The notes beneath the pieces are model-generated. The model worked only from the letters and a program-made list of their open reading frames with translations, did no database searches and was not told the origin of the DNA. DNA of 64,000 nt from an uncultured bacterium (GTDB lineage: Bacteria; Cyanobacteriota; Vampirovibrionia; Gastranaerophilales; Gastranaerophilaceae). The position numbers were made by a program, and so were the translations under genes. The stretch is taken from positions 17,772-81,771 of the forward strand of contig CACZCH010000002.1 in the NCBI GenBank assembly GCA_902779645.1, read 5' to 3'. Below, in pieces: positions 43,208 through 52,115 of this stretch; position 1 is the first letter of the stretch; every line of letters starts with the position of its first letter.

Positions 43208-46200
43208 TTATACTAAATTTAGCGGTTGATCCAGAGAACGAATTGTAACATCCAGCTCATTTGGGAAAATACTTTTTAAATGACTTGTTAAATCGTTAGT
43301 TGAACTTACCCAAAACATTGGAGAAGTTAGGATTCTCGGACTATATCCATTTACAGCGGGAAGCTTAAACATAACAGGGTCATCTCCATGATGCTTTGCT
43401 AAAATATTTTTTATTCCGCAGAGCTCTTCATAATTAACTTCTTGTTTCAAAGACACGGTAACAATATTAGCATTATCAACTGATTTCGCAGAATCAACAA
43501 GTATAGAAATCTGGTCTTCACCTCTGTGTTGCACTTTCCCTGTAATGATAACTTTTTCATCAACTACAAGAATATCACCAAACTCTTGGAGTTTTTTATG
43601 GAAACATACACATTCAGCCTTGCCTGTTAAATCTTCAAGTGTAATAAATCTAAGGAACTTTGAGGGATCTTTTTTAGTAGGAATCTGTCGCGTTGCAGTA
43701 ATTAAGCCGCAAATCGTAACTTCTTTACCTTCTTCCTGTTCTGCCAGTTCAGACACATTATGAGTTTTAAGGAATTGTATTTTATCTCTTAGTGAAAACA
43801 GCGGATGTGACGTGACATAAAATCCCAAAAATTCTTTTTCAAATTGTTGAATTTCTTTATCTGTATACTCTTCGTCACTTCCTAGAAGCTGATATTGAGC
43901 ATTCGCGAACTCGTCATCACCACCTAAAGATGCAAATAAGCTAACCTGCCCCATCGCTTTGTCTTTAGCTTCCTTAGATGTTACATCAAGAATATGCTCC
44001 ATATTTTCAAAGAGCTGTTTACGGCTCTTTTCAATATTAGAAAACGCACCTGATTTAATCAAGCCTTCTAGAGATTTTTTGTTAACATATTTTGCATCAA
44101 CACGTTTACAAAAATCAAAGATGCTTTTAAAATCACCATTTTCTTCGCGCTCTTTTATAATTGCTTCAACGACAGGAGCACCTACACCTTTAATAGCTGC
44201 CATGCCGAAACGAATATTGTCGCCGTCAGGCGCATACTCAAGATATGATTTATTGATATCCGGCGCTAAAACAGTACTGCCGTATTTTTGAGCTTCTGCA
44301 ATATATAGTTGTGTTTGGTCTTTATTATCTGATACGCTTGATAAAAGAGCAGAGAAGTATTCAACTGGGTAATGACATTTTAAATAAGCAGTTTGATATG
44401 CAACAAAAGCATAAGCTGCGGAGTGAGACCTGTTAAAACAGTATGATGCAAAAGCAAGTATTTGGTTAAACAGCTTTTCTGCATCTTCTTTCTTCATATC
44501 GTGTTTTGCAGAAGCTTCAATAAACTTACCTCTCTGCTCTTCCATTGTTTTCAGGTCTTTTTTACCCATCATACGACGAACTTGGTCTGCTTGACCGAGT
44601 GAATAATCTGCAAGGACTTGGAAAACTTGCATTATTTGTTCTTGATAAACAATGGTACCGTATGTATCTTTTAACACAGGTTCAAGAAGCGGGTGAGCAT
44701 ATGTAATAGCCTGCTGCCCGTGTTTACGTGCCACAAAGTCATCAACCATACCTGAACCCAGAGGCCCGGGACGGAATAATGCAACTAAAGCGCCTAAATC
44801 TTCAAATACGTCAGGCTTAAGTCGTTTAACAAGGTTCATCATACCTTGTGATTCAAGCTGGAATACACCTATCGTTTCGCCTTTGACAAGCATATCGTAA
44901 GTTGGTTTGTCATCAAGCGGTATATGGTTAATATCGACATCAATACCGCGATATTTTTTAACCATTTTAACTGTTTTAGTTATCATAGTTAAGTTTCTTA
45001 AGCCTAAAAAGTCCATCTTTAAAAGGTCAAGGACCTCAGTAGCTTCATGTTTTGGATAACCTGTTTGAACAATTCCGTCTTTTGAAGGTTGAACGGGTAA
45101 AATTGTGTCTAAAGGTGCATGTGATATAATTACACCTGCTGCGTGAGTTCCTGTACCGCATTTTAGACCTTCTATCGCCACTGCCATATCAACCCATCGT
45201 TTAAAACTGATTGATTTTCCAGTATCAGGATTAACTATCTGAAAATCTTCGTTATATAACTGTTTAAACTCAGATTCACCTTCACAGCTTATAATATCTC
45301 TTAACCACTCTGCTTTCGGATTTGTTGCTCTTGCAACGTCAAGTGCGGGTTCTATAAGCCCAGTTAATCTGTTACTTTCAACAAAAGGAACTTGGAGTAC
45401 TCTACCGACACCTTTAAAAGCAGCTTTGGGAGCATAAGTAGAAAACGTAATAATCTGACAAACTTTATCCTCACCATATTTTTGGGTTACATAATCTATA
45501 ACCTCTCCGCGTCTTTCAATACAAAAATCAATATCTATATCAGGCATGGTAAAACGTTCGGGATTCAAAAATCTTTCGAACAATAGTTTGTGATAAATTG
45601 GGTCAATATCCGTAATTTCAAGCGCATAAGCAACAACAGAACCTGCTGCTGAACCTCTGCCGGGACCGACCGGAATATCGTGAGTCTTAGCGAAATGAAT
45701 AAAATCCCATGTAATCATGAAGTATGCAGGGAACCCCATTTGATTAATTACGCCCAGTTCATATTTTGCACGTTCGACAATTGAATCGGGAATCGGATCT
45801 CCATAGCGTTTTTTCAGCCCTTCAAAAACTACGTGTTCTAAATAGTTTTCTATACCTTGAATATATTTTGCTTCATCTAAGACTTCTTCTCGGGAATCTG
45901 TTTTATTTTTCTTCTTTAATCTTTCTATGATTTTTTCATCTACATCATCAGAAGTAAAAATAAATTCTTTAGGAACATCATAATGCGGAAGCGGTGCATT
46001 ATGAAGTTCTATTTCAACATGGCACTTATTACAAACCTCTTCAGTATTTGCACAGCATTTTTCAAAAGTTTCATCATCCATCCATGAAAAAGCCTGTCGC
46101 ATTTCTTCTTTTGACTTAATATAAAACTCATTATTCGGGAAACTGAAACGCTTTTCATCATCTTTATTCGCGTTAGTTTGAAGACATAAAAGTGTATCCT

Positions 46201-46846
46201 GCGCGTCAGCATCCTCTTTTTTTAGATAATGCGAGTCATTAGTGATAATCATTTTTATATCTAAATCCTTAGCCAGTTTCATAAGCATAGGATTTGTACG
46301 TTTCTGTTCTTCGAGATTATGGTCTTGAAGCTCTATATAATAATCATCACCAAATAACTCCTTATAGCGCTTTGCTGTTTCATACGCTTCATCTTTTTCG
46401 TCTTTTAAAAAGTGCTGTAAAACTTCTCCGCCTAAGCAGGCAGATGCACAAATTAAACCTTCATAATGTTCTTTAAGAAGTTCAAAATTGATTCTTGGCT
46501 TATAATAAAACCCTTCGCACCAAGCAGTTGAAACCAATTTAATCAGGTTTTTATACCCTTTATCATCTTTAGCAATCAATATTAAGTGATAAAGAGGGTT
46601 ATTAGCTGAATCATGTACATGAATATCACCTGTATGTACGTAAAATTCACACCCGATAAGCGGATTAATACCATATTTTTCGGCTAACTCATAAAATTCA
46701 ACAGCAGAATACATAACTCCGTGGTCAGTTATTGCAATTCCCGGAAGTTCATTGTCGGCAGCATATTTAACTAAATCTCCGACCCTAATCATACCGTCAA
46801 GCAGAGAGTACTCTGTGTGAATGTGTAGTGGAACAAATTTTGCCAT
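43208..46846 (-). CDS. dnaE: DNA polymerase III subunit alpha
   Basis: The replicative polymerase, 1212 residues. The N-terminal PHP domain begins FVPLHIHTEYSLLDGMIRVG and has AITDHGVMYSAVEF. The palm/finger region has GPGRGSAAGSVVAYAL and PDIDIDFCIERRGEVIDY (catalytic Asp residues), with AYHKPYAALS-like HPAAYAFVAYQT further on. The C-terminal OB domain is EVTICGLITATRQIPTKKD. This is the DnaE1 type, not PolC. The gene stands alone. The start follows the family N-terminus. Confidence 0.96.
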   Translation of the reverse strand: MAKFVPLHIHTEYSLLDGMIRVGDLVKYAADNELPGIAITDHGVMYSAVEFYELAEKYGINPLIGCEFYVHTGDIHVHDSANNPLYHLILIAKDDKGYKNLIKLVSTAWCEGFYYKPRINFELLKEHYEGLICASACLGGEVLQHFLKDEKDEAYETAKRYKELFGDDYYIELQDHNLEEQKRTNPMLMKLAKDLDIKMIITNDSHYLKKEDADAQDTLLCLQTNANKDDEKRFSFPNNEFYIKSKEEMRQAFSWMDDETFEKCCANTEEVCNKCHVEIELHNAPLPHYDVPKEFIFTSDDVDEKIIERLKKKNKTDSREEVLDEAKYIQGIENYLEHVVFEGLKKRYGDPIPDSIVERAKYELGVINQMGFPAYFMITWDFIHFAKTHDIPVGPGRGSAAGSVVAYALEITDIDPIYHKLLFERFLNPERFTMPDIDIDFCIERRGEVIDYVTQKYGEDKVCQIITFSTYAPKAAFKGVGRVLQVPFVESNRLTGLIEPALDVARATNPKAEWLRDIISCEGESEFKQLYNEDFQIVNPDTGKSISFKRWVDMAVAIEGLKCGTGTHAAGVIISHAPLDTILPVQPSKDGIVQTGYPKHEATEVLDLLKMDFLGLRNLTMITKTVKMVKKYRGIDVDINHIPLDDKPTYDMLVKGETIGVFQLESQGMMNLVKRLKPDVFEDLGALVALFRPGPLGSGMVDDFVARKHGQQAITYAHPLLEPVLKDTYGTIVYQEQIMQVFQVLADYSLGQADQVRRMMGKKDLKTMEEQRGKFIEASAKHDMKKEDAEKLFNQILAFASYCFNRSHSAAYAFVAYQTAYLKCHYPVEYFSALLSSVSDNKDQTQLYIAEAQKYGSTVLAPDINKSYLEYAPDGDNIRFGMAAIKGVGAPVVEAIIKEREENGDFKSIFDFCKRVDAKYVNKKSLEGLIKSGAFSNIEKSRKQLFENMEHILDVTSKEAKDKAMGQVSLFASLGGDDEFANAQYQLLGSDEEYTDKEIQQFEKEFLGFYVTSHPLFSLRDKIQFLKTHNVSELAEQEEGKEVTICGLITATRQIPTKKDPSKFLRFITLEDLTGKAECVCFHKKLQEFGDILVVDEKVIITGKVQHRGEDQISILVDSAKSVDNANIVTVSLKQEVNYEELCGIKNILAKHHGDDPVMFKLPAVNGYSPRILTSPMFWVSSTNDLTSHLKSIFPNELDVTIRSLDQPLNLV

Positions 46847-46902
46847 AATTTAAATTTAGCACAAATCGATATTAACGTTTGTAAAATTTTATCAAAATTT
46901 AA

Positions 46903-47154
46903 TTATAAACAAACAAATCTGTTTTTGTTAATTTTTTCTCTGTTCTGAGCTTGAAGTTCTCTTATTTCAGTATATAAAGTTTGAATCTCTTTCTCTGTTT
47001 TATTATCAGGCATAACAATATTTTTTGATTTTAGTTCTATTGGCAATGTAGCATTTTTAATACTTTTAACATGTTTCGAAGATACAGATGATTTTACACT
47101 TTTAGTGCCTAAATTTAATGTTCCAAAAAACTTTTCAAAAAATTCTGTAAACAT
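46903..47154 (-). CDS. Hypothetical small protein controlled by the shared box
   Basis: I do not recognise it. The 83-residue product has an amphipathic N-terminus (MFTEFFEKFFGTLNLG), a Ser/Lys-rich linker and a C-terminal helix (EKEIQTLYTEIRELQAQNRE) likely to form a coiled coil. There is no cleavable signal peptide. AAAGG lies 10 nt before the ATG. Upstream is a TTTATATATATGTAAG box (24 nt before the ATG) with a TTTTGTAACAAA dyad 49 bp further up, as for the genes starting at 33278 and 60285. It lies between dnaE and waaA on the same strand but with its own promoter. Confidence 0.6.
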   Translation of the reverse strand: MFTEFFEKFFGTLNLGTKSVKSSVSSKHVKSIKNATLPIELKSKNIVMPDNKTEKEIQTLYTEIRELQAQNREKINKNRFVCL

Positions 47155-47177
47155 ATTCTTAACCTTTATACAATAAC

Positions 47178-47242
47178 CTTACATATATATAAAAACTTTT
47201 TTTAACTAAAAATTGACATTTTGTTAAGAATTTGTTACAAAA
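47178..47242 (-). promoter_or_regulatory. Bipartite promoter: TTTTGTAACAAA dyad plus TTTATATATATGTAAG box
   Basis: On the minus strand TTTTGTAACAAATTCTTAA (47242 to 47224) is followed by TTTATATATATGTAAG (47193 to 47178). The start-to-start distance is 49 bp, and the box ends 24 nt before the ATG at 47154. The dyad and following bases match 33185-33204 nearly base for base. Confidence 0.6.
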
Positions 47243-48478
47243 TTATAATTCATTTTTTAAAATATTAATTACAAAATCCAAAGCACCTTGTTGAGATTTG
47301 AACACATCATTGCCTGATTTTGCCGTTTGTGCATAGAATTTGTTATCACTAAATAATTCATCGGCAATTTGTATAAACTCTTCTTCATTTTTTACAACAA
47401 ATCCGGCTTTAGCGTTCTGTATAATTGCATAAATATCTTTAAAATTATGAATCGAAGGACCAGAGATTACAGGTTTGGAGAAAATTATAGATTCAAGCGG
47501 ATTATGCCCTCCAGTCTTATTAAAGCTTCCGCCTATAAATGATATATCAGAATAAGCGAACATTTTACCAAGTTCGCCCATTGTATCAAGAATCATAATA
47601 TCAATATCAGACATCGAATCAACACCATTAGAGCGTAAACCATACGTAAATCCGCTTTCACCAACTATCGTTTCAACTTCATCTTTCCTTGTTAAATGAC
47701 GCGGAGCAATTATGAGTTTCAAATCATTATGTTTTTCTTTTAAAGCTTTATATACATTTATAACGATTTCATCTTCTCCTGAGTGGGTAGAAGCCGCAAG
47801 AAGAACTCTTCCGCATTTATCGAAGTTAAATGTTACCTCAGGTGCATTAATATCGAATTTAAGATTGTTCATTCTTATTGTGGTATCAGGATTTGTACCA
47901 AGTGATAAAAATTTATTTAAATCTTCTGTGCTTTGGGTATAAATTCCTGCATATTTATTCAATAGCGGTTTAAAGAATAATTTTAGTTTTTTATATGAAT
48001 TGTATGTTCTATCTGATATTCTTCCGTTTATTATAGAAAGTTTTATCCCTCTTTTTTTACATTCAATTGCTATATTCGGCCAAATCTCAGTTTCTGCTAT
48101 AAAAATAATATCAGGTTTAATATTATCCAAAAATCTTTTTACACATGAAGGTGTATCAAACGGAAAATATGTAACAAGATTTACAGTATCATCAAGTTTT
48201 TTATGTGCAATTTCCTGTCCTGTATTTGTACCTGTTGTAACAACTATTTTAATTTCAGGAAAAACTTCTCTTGTTTTATTTATCAATTTTTCGATTGCAT
48301 TAACTTCTCCGACGGAAACTCCATGGAACATAACAACTTTTGAATTTTCTTTGTTATCAAGGTTAGTATACCCTTTTTTAAGTTTTATAGCTTCAAGGGA
48401 ATAGCCCGAGCTCTTATGAAATATAATTAATATCGGATAAATTAATCTATATATAATCTCGCTTATTAAACCTATCAT
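47243..48478 (-). CDS. waaA: 3-deoxy-D-manno-octulosonic acid (Kdo) transferase
   Basis: WaaA adds Kdo from CMP-Kdo to lipid IVA at the inner membrane. A hydrophobic N-terminus anchors it. The acceptor domain has VVMFHGVSVGEVNAIEKLI with the conserved Glu, VTTGTNTGQEIA and YFPFDTPSCVKRFLDNIKPD followed by ETEIWPNIA. The donor domain has LAASTHSGEDEI, IIAPRHLTRKDEVE and GGSFNKTGGHNPLE. The 411-residue length is typical. A GT39-type gene lies 6 nt upstream on the same strand, forming an LPS-related pair. With lpxA it supports LPS with a Kdo core. Confidence 0.93.
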   Translation of the reverse strand: MIGLISEIIYRLIYPILIIFHKSSGYSLEAIKLKKGYTNLDNKENSKVVMFHGVSVGEVNAIEKLINKTREVFPEIKIVVTTGTNTGQEIAHKKLDDTVNLVTYFPFDTPSCVKRFLDNIKPDIIFIAETEIWPNIAIECKKRGIKLSIINGRISDRTYNSYKKLKLFFKPLLNKYAGIYTQSTEDLNKFLSLGTNPDTTIRMNNLKFDINAPEVTFNFDKCGRVLLAASTHSGEDEIVINVYKALKEKHNDLKLIIAPRHLTRKDEVETIVGESGFTYGLRSNGVDSMSDIDIMILDTMGELGKMFAYSDISFIGGSFNKTGGHNPLESIIFSKPVISGPSIHNFKDIYAIIQNAKAGFVVKNEEEFIQIADELFSDNKFYAQTAKSGNDVFKSQQGALDFVINILKNEL

Positions 48479-48484
48479 TTTCTA

Positions 48485-50128
48485 TTATTCCTCAACAAGA
48501 ATGTATCTTCTTCCTTCATCAATAATTTTATAATTAAGTTTTTTTATCTCATCGTCTAATTGTTTTTTCTTGATAATTACAAAATTATCTTTTTTCTTTA
48601 GTTCACGTTTTAAATCATCAATCCCAAAATCACCGCCGTATATAATCGGTTCATTCCCGTCACGGTAATATATAAGAGAATATTTGTGAGTAAACTTGTA
48701 ACAAGTTATTGTTTTATTCTGTTCTTTTGCGATTTGGGCAAATCTCATCAAATCATCTTGACCGAATTTGTAATCAATATTAAAGAATAAACCCGTACCA
48801 AATGCGCTTAAAAATGTCATAAAAAGTACGTAAGTAATAAATACACCTGCAAATTTTTCTTTTATAGCAAATATTATTGATAGAATTCCGGTTAAAAGTA
48901 AAAGTGATATACATAAAGGTTTCGCGGCTGATATATCAACGTTCAATTCTTGCGGCAAATATAGCTGTGTAAACATGGCAGCAATACCAGCAAGAATGAA
49001 TATAGAACCTAATACGTAAACTGTTCTATTAATTATTCTTGAATACTCCCCTCTTTCTATATAATTTGTCCAAATAAGCCCACCTAACAAAGCTAAAGCA
49101 GGGTATATAGGAAGAATGTACGTTATTAACTTCGTCTTGGATGAAGAAAAGAATAACAGTGTAAAAATAGCTATAATTCCCGCAAACACTATTAGCTGAT
49201 GAGTATCATTCTTTCCTCTGAATCCAAAATCCCATTTAATTAGTTTTCTTATAAATACACATAAAGTAGACAGAATCCATGGAAAAAATCCCCAAAGAAT
49301 TGTAAGCAGGTAGAAATAAAACGGCTGCTGCCGACCAAGTTCTCCTGAGCCTAAAAATCTTGATACATGATGTTTCATTATGTATTCATTAAAAAACAAC
49401 GGGTCATGCATATTAAGCATAGCTATATGCCAAGGAAGCGTTATCCCGAAGAACAAAATAAAACCTACTATAAAATACTGAGGTTTAAATATTTCTTTAA
49501 AATTCTTTGAGTAAATTGATATAAAGAACATTGAGCCGAACGGAATTACAAATCCGGGAATGCCTTTTGCCATAACAGCTAAGCCGGAAAAAATATAGAA
49601 CAGCCACCACATGTATTTTTTGTTTTGTTCTTTTACATAATATGTAAAAATACCAAAACAGAGTGAAAACGCTACACACGATGTGACTACAATATCTAAA
49701 ATAGCAAATTTAGCTAGGATTAAAAACTCTAAAGAAGTAGCCAGAATTAAAGATGAAACAACTCCAAAGGTTCTTGAGACGACTTTTCTCCCGAGTGTAT
49801 AAACCATGAAACAGGTTAAACATCCGTATAATGCAACAGGGAATCGTGCAGTTGCTTCTGTTATTTTACCCCAGAGAGCAAATGAAAGACACTCACTCCA
49901 AAAATATAGCGGAGGTTTTTCAAAGAAAAACTCTTTATTCAGATATAAAGTCATAAAGTCTTTTGAATTAAACATGTCCTTTGACATTGAAACATATCTT
50001 GATTCATCTACATCCATCAAAGCATACGACCAAATATTATGGAAAAACAGAAAATAAAATAATATACATAAACCAAGAATTGTAAACAATTCCGAATGCT
50101 TTATCAAAAACTCTCTAATCTTCATCAC
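48485..50128 (-). CDS. GT39/ArnT-like membrane glycosyltransferase
   Basis: A polytopic membrane protein of 547 residues with about 11-12 helices. The first periplasmic loop has MDVDESRYVSMSKDM with the acidic pair of the PMT/ArnT family, and FFEKPPLYFWSECLSFALWG, another family block. The soluble C-terminus (DDLMRFAQIAKEQNKTITCY) is also of ArnT type. Such enzymes move a sugar from a polyprenyl-phosphate donor to lipid A or protein. Being 6 nt upstream of waaA favours an LPS target, but the sugar is unknown. SD GGGAGA precedes the start. Confidence 0.85.
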   Translation of the reverse strand: MMKIREFLIKHSELFTILGLCILFYFLFFHNIWSYALMDVDESRYVSMSKDMFNSKDFMTLYLNKEFFFEKPPLYFWSECLSFALWGKITEATARFPVALYGCLTCFMVYTLGRKVVSRTFGVVSSLILATSLEFLILAKFAILDIVVTSCVAFSLCFGIFTYYVKEQNKKYMWWLFYIFSGLAVMAKGIPGFVIPFGSMFFISIYSKNFKEIFKPQYFIVGFILFFGITLPWHIAMLNMHDPLFFNEYIMKHHVSRFLGSGELGRQQPFYFYLLTILWGFFPWILSTLCVFIRKLIKWDFGFRGKNDTHQLIVFAGIIAIFTLLFFSSSKTKLITYILPIYPALALLGGLIWTNYIERGEYSRIINRTVYVLGSIFILAGIAAMFTQLYLPQELNVDISAAKPLCISLLLLTGILSIIFAIKEKFAGVFITYVLFMTFLSAFGTGLFFNIDYKFGQDDLMRFAQIAKEQNKTITCYKFTHKYSLIYYRDGNEPIIYGGDFGIDDLKRELKKKDNFVIIKKKQLDDEIKKLNYKIIDEGRRYILVEE

Positions 50129-50255
50129 ATCTCCCTAATTACTTATCAATTATATCATAATAATTATAATTTAGACTAAAATTAGATAACATTCACAGAA
50201 AAAAAATTGCGCTTGGCGCGATTCGAATGCGCGACCTATCCCTTAAAAGGAAGGA

Positions 50256-50345
50256 CTCCGTTTGCGTACAGCAAAAGGTGACTAAATGTCACCTTTTGCG
50301 CCAAATTATAAACTAATCTTTAAATTATAACGTAAGCAAATGGAG
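50256..50345. mobile_element. 90-bp MITE-like insertion in a tRNA-Lys relic
   Basis: The ends CTCCGTTTGCGTA (50256-50268) and TAAGCAAATGGAG (50333-50345) are inverted repeats with two mismatches. Inside is a 12-bp hairpin GCAAAAGGTGAC-TAAAT-GTCACCTTTTGC (50271-50299). There is no coding capacity. No clear target-site duplication could be set. Confidence 0.45.
50271..50299. terminator. 12-bp hairpin inside the insertion
   Basis: GCAAAAGGTGAC / GTCACCTTTTGC with loop TAAAT is a perfect stem. There is no T-run directly after it, so a terminator role is uncertain; it may simply be the core of the element. Confidence 0.35.
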
Positions 50346-50391
50346 GAGCTCTAACTGCGCAGGTAGAAACGACCCTTTTAAGCAAAAAATT

Positions 50392-50464
50392 TGCGCTTGG
50401 CGCGATTCGAACGCGCGACCTATCCCTTAAAAGGGGAGTGCTCTACCTGCTGAGCTACAAGCGC
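50392..50464 (-). tRNA. tRNA-Lys (anticodon TTT)
   Basis: The minus strand gives acceptor GCGCTTG/CAAGCGC, D arm GCTCAGCAGGTAGAGC, anticodon loop CTTTTAA (anticodon TTT) and T arm GCGCG-TTCGAAT-CGCGC. No CCA is encoded. A degenerate duplicate lies about 184 bp beyond its 3' end. Confidence 0.95.
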
Positions 50465-50632
50465 AAATTTTATTATAAAATCTGTTTATTATTTAATTTT
50501 CATTTCGGCTATGGAATAACCACAAGTATTATGCTATCAAGAACATAATTTAGTGTCAAGAGAATTGTTAAAATTTTATTATTAATTTGACTGATGTATA
50601 ATTAACTTAGTAAGAAACAACAGAGAGAAAAC

Positions 50633-51754
50633 ATGAAAAGAAAAATAAGTATTTTAGGCTCAACTGGCTCTATCGGTAGACAAGCACTTGAAGTTATAGA
50701 AAAACTTCAGGACAAATTTAAAATAATTGCCCTCACAGCAGGAAGTAATACTGACCTGTTAAATGAACAAATAAGAAAATTTAAACCAAAATACGCTTAT
50801 GCTAATGACACAAATTTAATTGAAGGTGCTAAAGTTCAAACACTAGATGAAATTTGTTCAAACAAAGAAAACGATATTATTCTTGTTGCCGTATCAGGCA
50901 AAATCGGACTAAAACCAACCATAACTGCTATCAATAACGGAATAGATATAGCGCTTGCAAACAAAGAAACACTTGTCATGGCAGGCGATATTGTAATGCC
51001 TTTAGCTAAAGAAAAAGGGGTTAAAATTGTCCCTGTTGACAGTGAACATTGCGCAATACATCAATGTATAAAAGATATCGCTCAGGTTGACAGGCTTATT
51101 ATTACAGCTTCAGGCGGACCGTTTTTACATAAATCTGTCGAAGATATGAAAAATTCTACCGTTGAACAAGCTCTTGCGCATCCGCGTTGGAACATGGGTA
51201 AAAAAATTACGGTAGACAGCGCAACTCTTATGAATAAAGGCTTAGAGGTTATAGAAGCTCACCATTTATTTAACATGCCTTATGACAGAATTAAAGTAGT
51301 TGTACACCCGCAAAGCATTGTCCACTCTGCAATAGAATATGTTGACGGAAGCGTTATTGCACAATTAGGATTACCAAGTATGCATATACCAATTCAATAT
51401 GCAATCACTTATCCTGAGAGATTCCAAGGAATAAAATCAAAAAGTTTCAGCTTCTCTGAAATCGCCCGACTTGATTTTGAAGAACCTGATTGGGATAAAT
51501 TCAAAGCACTAAATCTTGCCTATGAAGCAGGAAAACTGGGAGGTTCTGCAACAGTTTGCTTAAATGCATCTAACGAAGAAGCAGTATTTGAATTCTTAGA
51601 CGGAAAAATTAAACTGTTTGACATAATTAATGCAGTTGAATACATGATGGCTAAACATAATATAGTAAAAAATCCAAATATAGACGAAATCTTTGATATA
51701 GATAATGAAATACGAATTAAAACAAGAGAACGATTAAAGCTCGTATCTGCATAA
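50633..51754 (+). CDS. dxr: 1-deoxy-D-xylulose 5-phosphate reductoisomerase
   Basis: Dxr makes 2-C-methyl-D-erythritol 4-phosphate, the committed MEP-pathway step. The NADPH loop is ISILGSTGSIGRQALEVI (residues 4-21). ALANKETLVMAG, the metal ligands in VPVDSEHCAIHQC, ITASGGPFLHKS, and MNKGLEVIEAHHLF with VHPQSIVHSAIEY complete the active site. The 373-residue length is normal. SD GAGAG precedes the ATG. A strong terminator overlaps the stop codon. Confidence 0.96.
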   Translation: MKRKISILGSTGSIGRQALEVIEKLQDKFKIIALTAGSNTDLLNEQIRKFKPKYAYANDTNLIEGAKVQTLDEICSNKENDIILVAVSGKIGLKPTITAINNGIDIALANKETLVMAGDIVMPLAKEKGVKIVPVDSEHCAIHQCIKDIAQVDRLIITASGGPFLHKSVEDMKNSTVEQALAHPRWNMGKKITVDSATLMNKGLEVIEAHHLFNMPYDRIKVVVHPQSIVHSAIEYVDGSVIAQLGLPSMHIPIQYAITYPERFQGIKSKSFSFSEIARLDFEEPDWDKFKALNLAYEAGKLGGSATVCLNASNEEAVFEFLDGKIKLFDIINAVEYMMAKHNIVKNPNIDEIFDIDNEIRIKTRERLKLVSA

Positions 51755-51789
51755 AAAACGGTCAGCTGTTAATTAGCTGACCGTTTTTT
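51753..51789. terminator. Bidirectional terminator after dxr
   Basis: AAAAAACGGTCAGCT / AGCTGACCGTTTTTT, a 15-bp stem with a 7-nt loop, overlaps the dxr stop. It ends 6 nt before the stop of the convergent gene 51796-52044. The A- and T-runs make it suitable for both strands. Confidence 0.9.
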
Positions 51790-51795
51790 ATAGAA

Positions 51796-52044
51796 TTAAG
51801 CTTCTATTGTCAAGCCCTCATTATCAGTTGCAAGCTCAAGAAGTCTGTATGACAAATATGCACCGAGAGCAACCGCTTTTAGGTCAATATTTTCGTCGTG
51901 TTTTGCAACTTCTAATATCGCTGAATTAATTTCAGGATTCTCTTCCTTCATATATTGAACCATATTTTTACGCCAAGCTTGAACATCTTGAAACGCTTCA
52001 CTAAAAATTTCTGATGACATCTCTTCTGTTATAATAGGTAACAT
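51796..52044 (-). CDS. Hypothetical small helical protein
   Basis: I do not recognise it. The 82 residues look fully helical and acidic (EEMSSEIFSEAFQDVQAWRK, AVALGAYLSYRLLELATDNE), with no signal peptide or membrane segment. GAAGGAGAAAGAG is a strong SD and a consensus promoter lies 30-58 nt upstream, so it is a real and probably well-expressed gene. It is between dxr (convergent) and the TolC-like gene (same strand, separate). Confidence 0.65.
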   Translation of the reverse strand: MLPIITEEMSSEIFSEAFQDVQAWRKNMVQYMKEENPEINSAILEVAKHDENIDLKAVALGAYLSYRLLELATDNEGLTIEA

Positions 52045-52073
52045 ACTCTTTCTCCTTCATTATTATATAAGTG

Positions 52074-52102
52074 ATTATATAATATTTTTAAGTTTTGTTC
52101 AA
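52074..52102 (-). promoter_or_regulatory. Consensus promoter TTGAAC-17-TATAAT
   Basis: On the minus strand the -35 TTGAAC (52102-52097) and -10 TATAAT (52079-52074) are separated by exactly 17 bp, upstream of the small gene starting at 52044. It lies after the stop of the TolC-like gene, so the small gene is transcribed independently of the pump operon. Confidence 0.7.
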
Positions 52103-52115
52103 TACTTTTTATATT

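Larger units (their letters stand above)
50207..50375 (-). pseudogene. Decayed tRNA-Lys duplicate interrupted by a small element
   Basis: Positions 50207-50250 match 44 bases of the intact tRNA-Lys (50391-50434) with a single mismatch, covering the 3' half from anticodon loop to acceptor. The 5' half appears as a degenerate copy at about 50346-50375 (GCTCTAACTGCGCAGGTAGA against GCTCTACCTGCTGAGCTACA). Between them is the 90-bp insertion 50256-50345. The gene cannot give a functional tRNA. Confidence 0.7.

Noticed and set aside
50207-50434. Direct repeats near tRNA-Lys considered as a CRISPR array
   Set aside because: There are only two copies, both are tRNA halves, and the spacer length does not recur.
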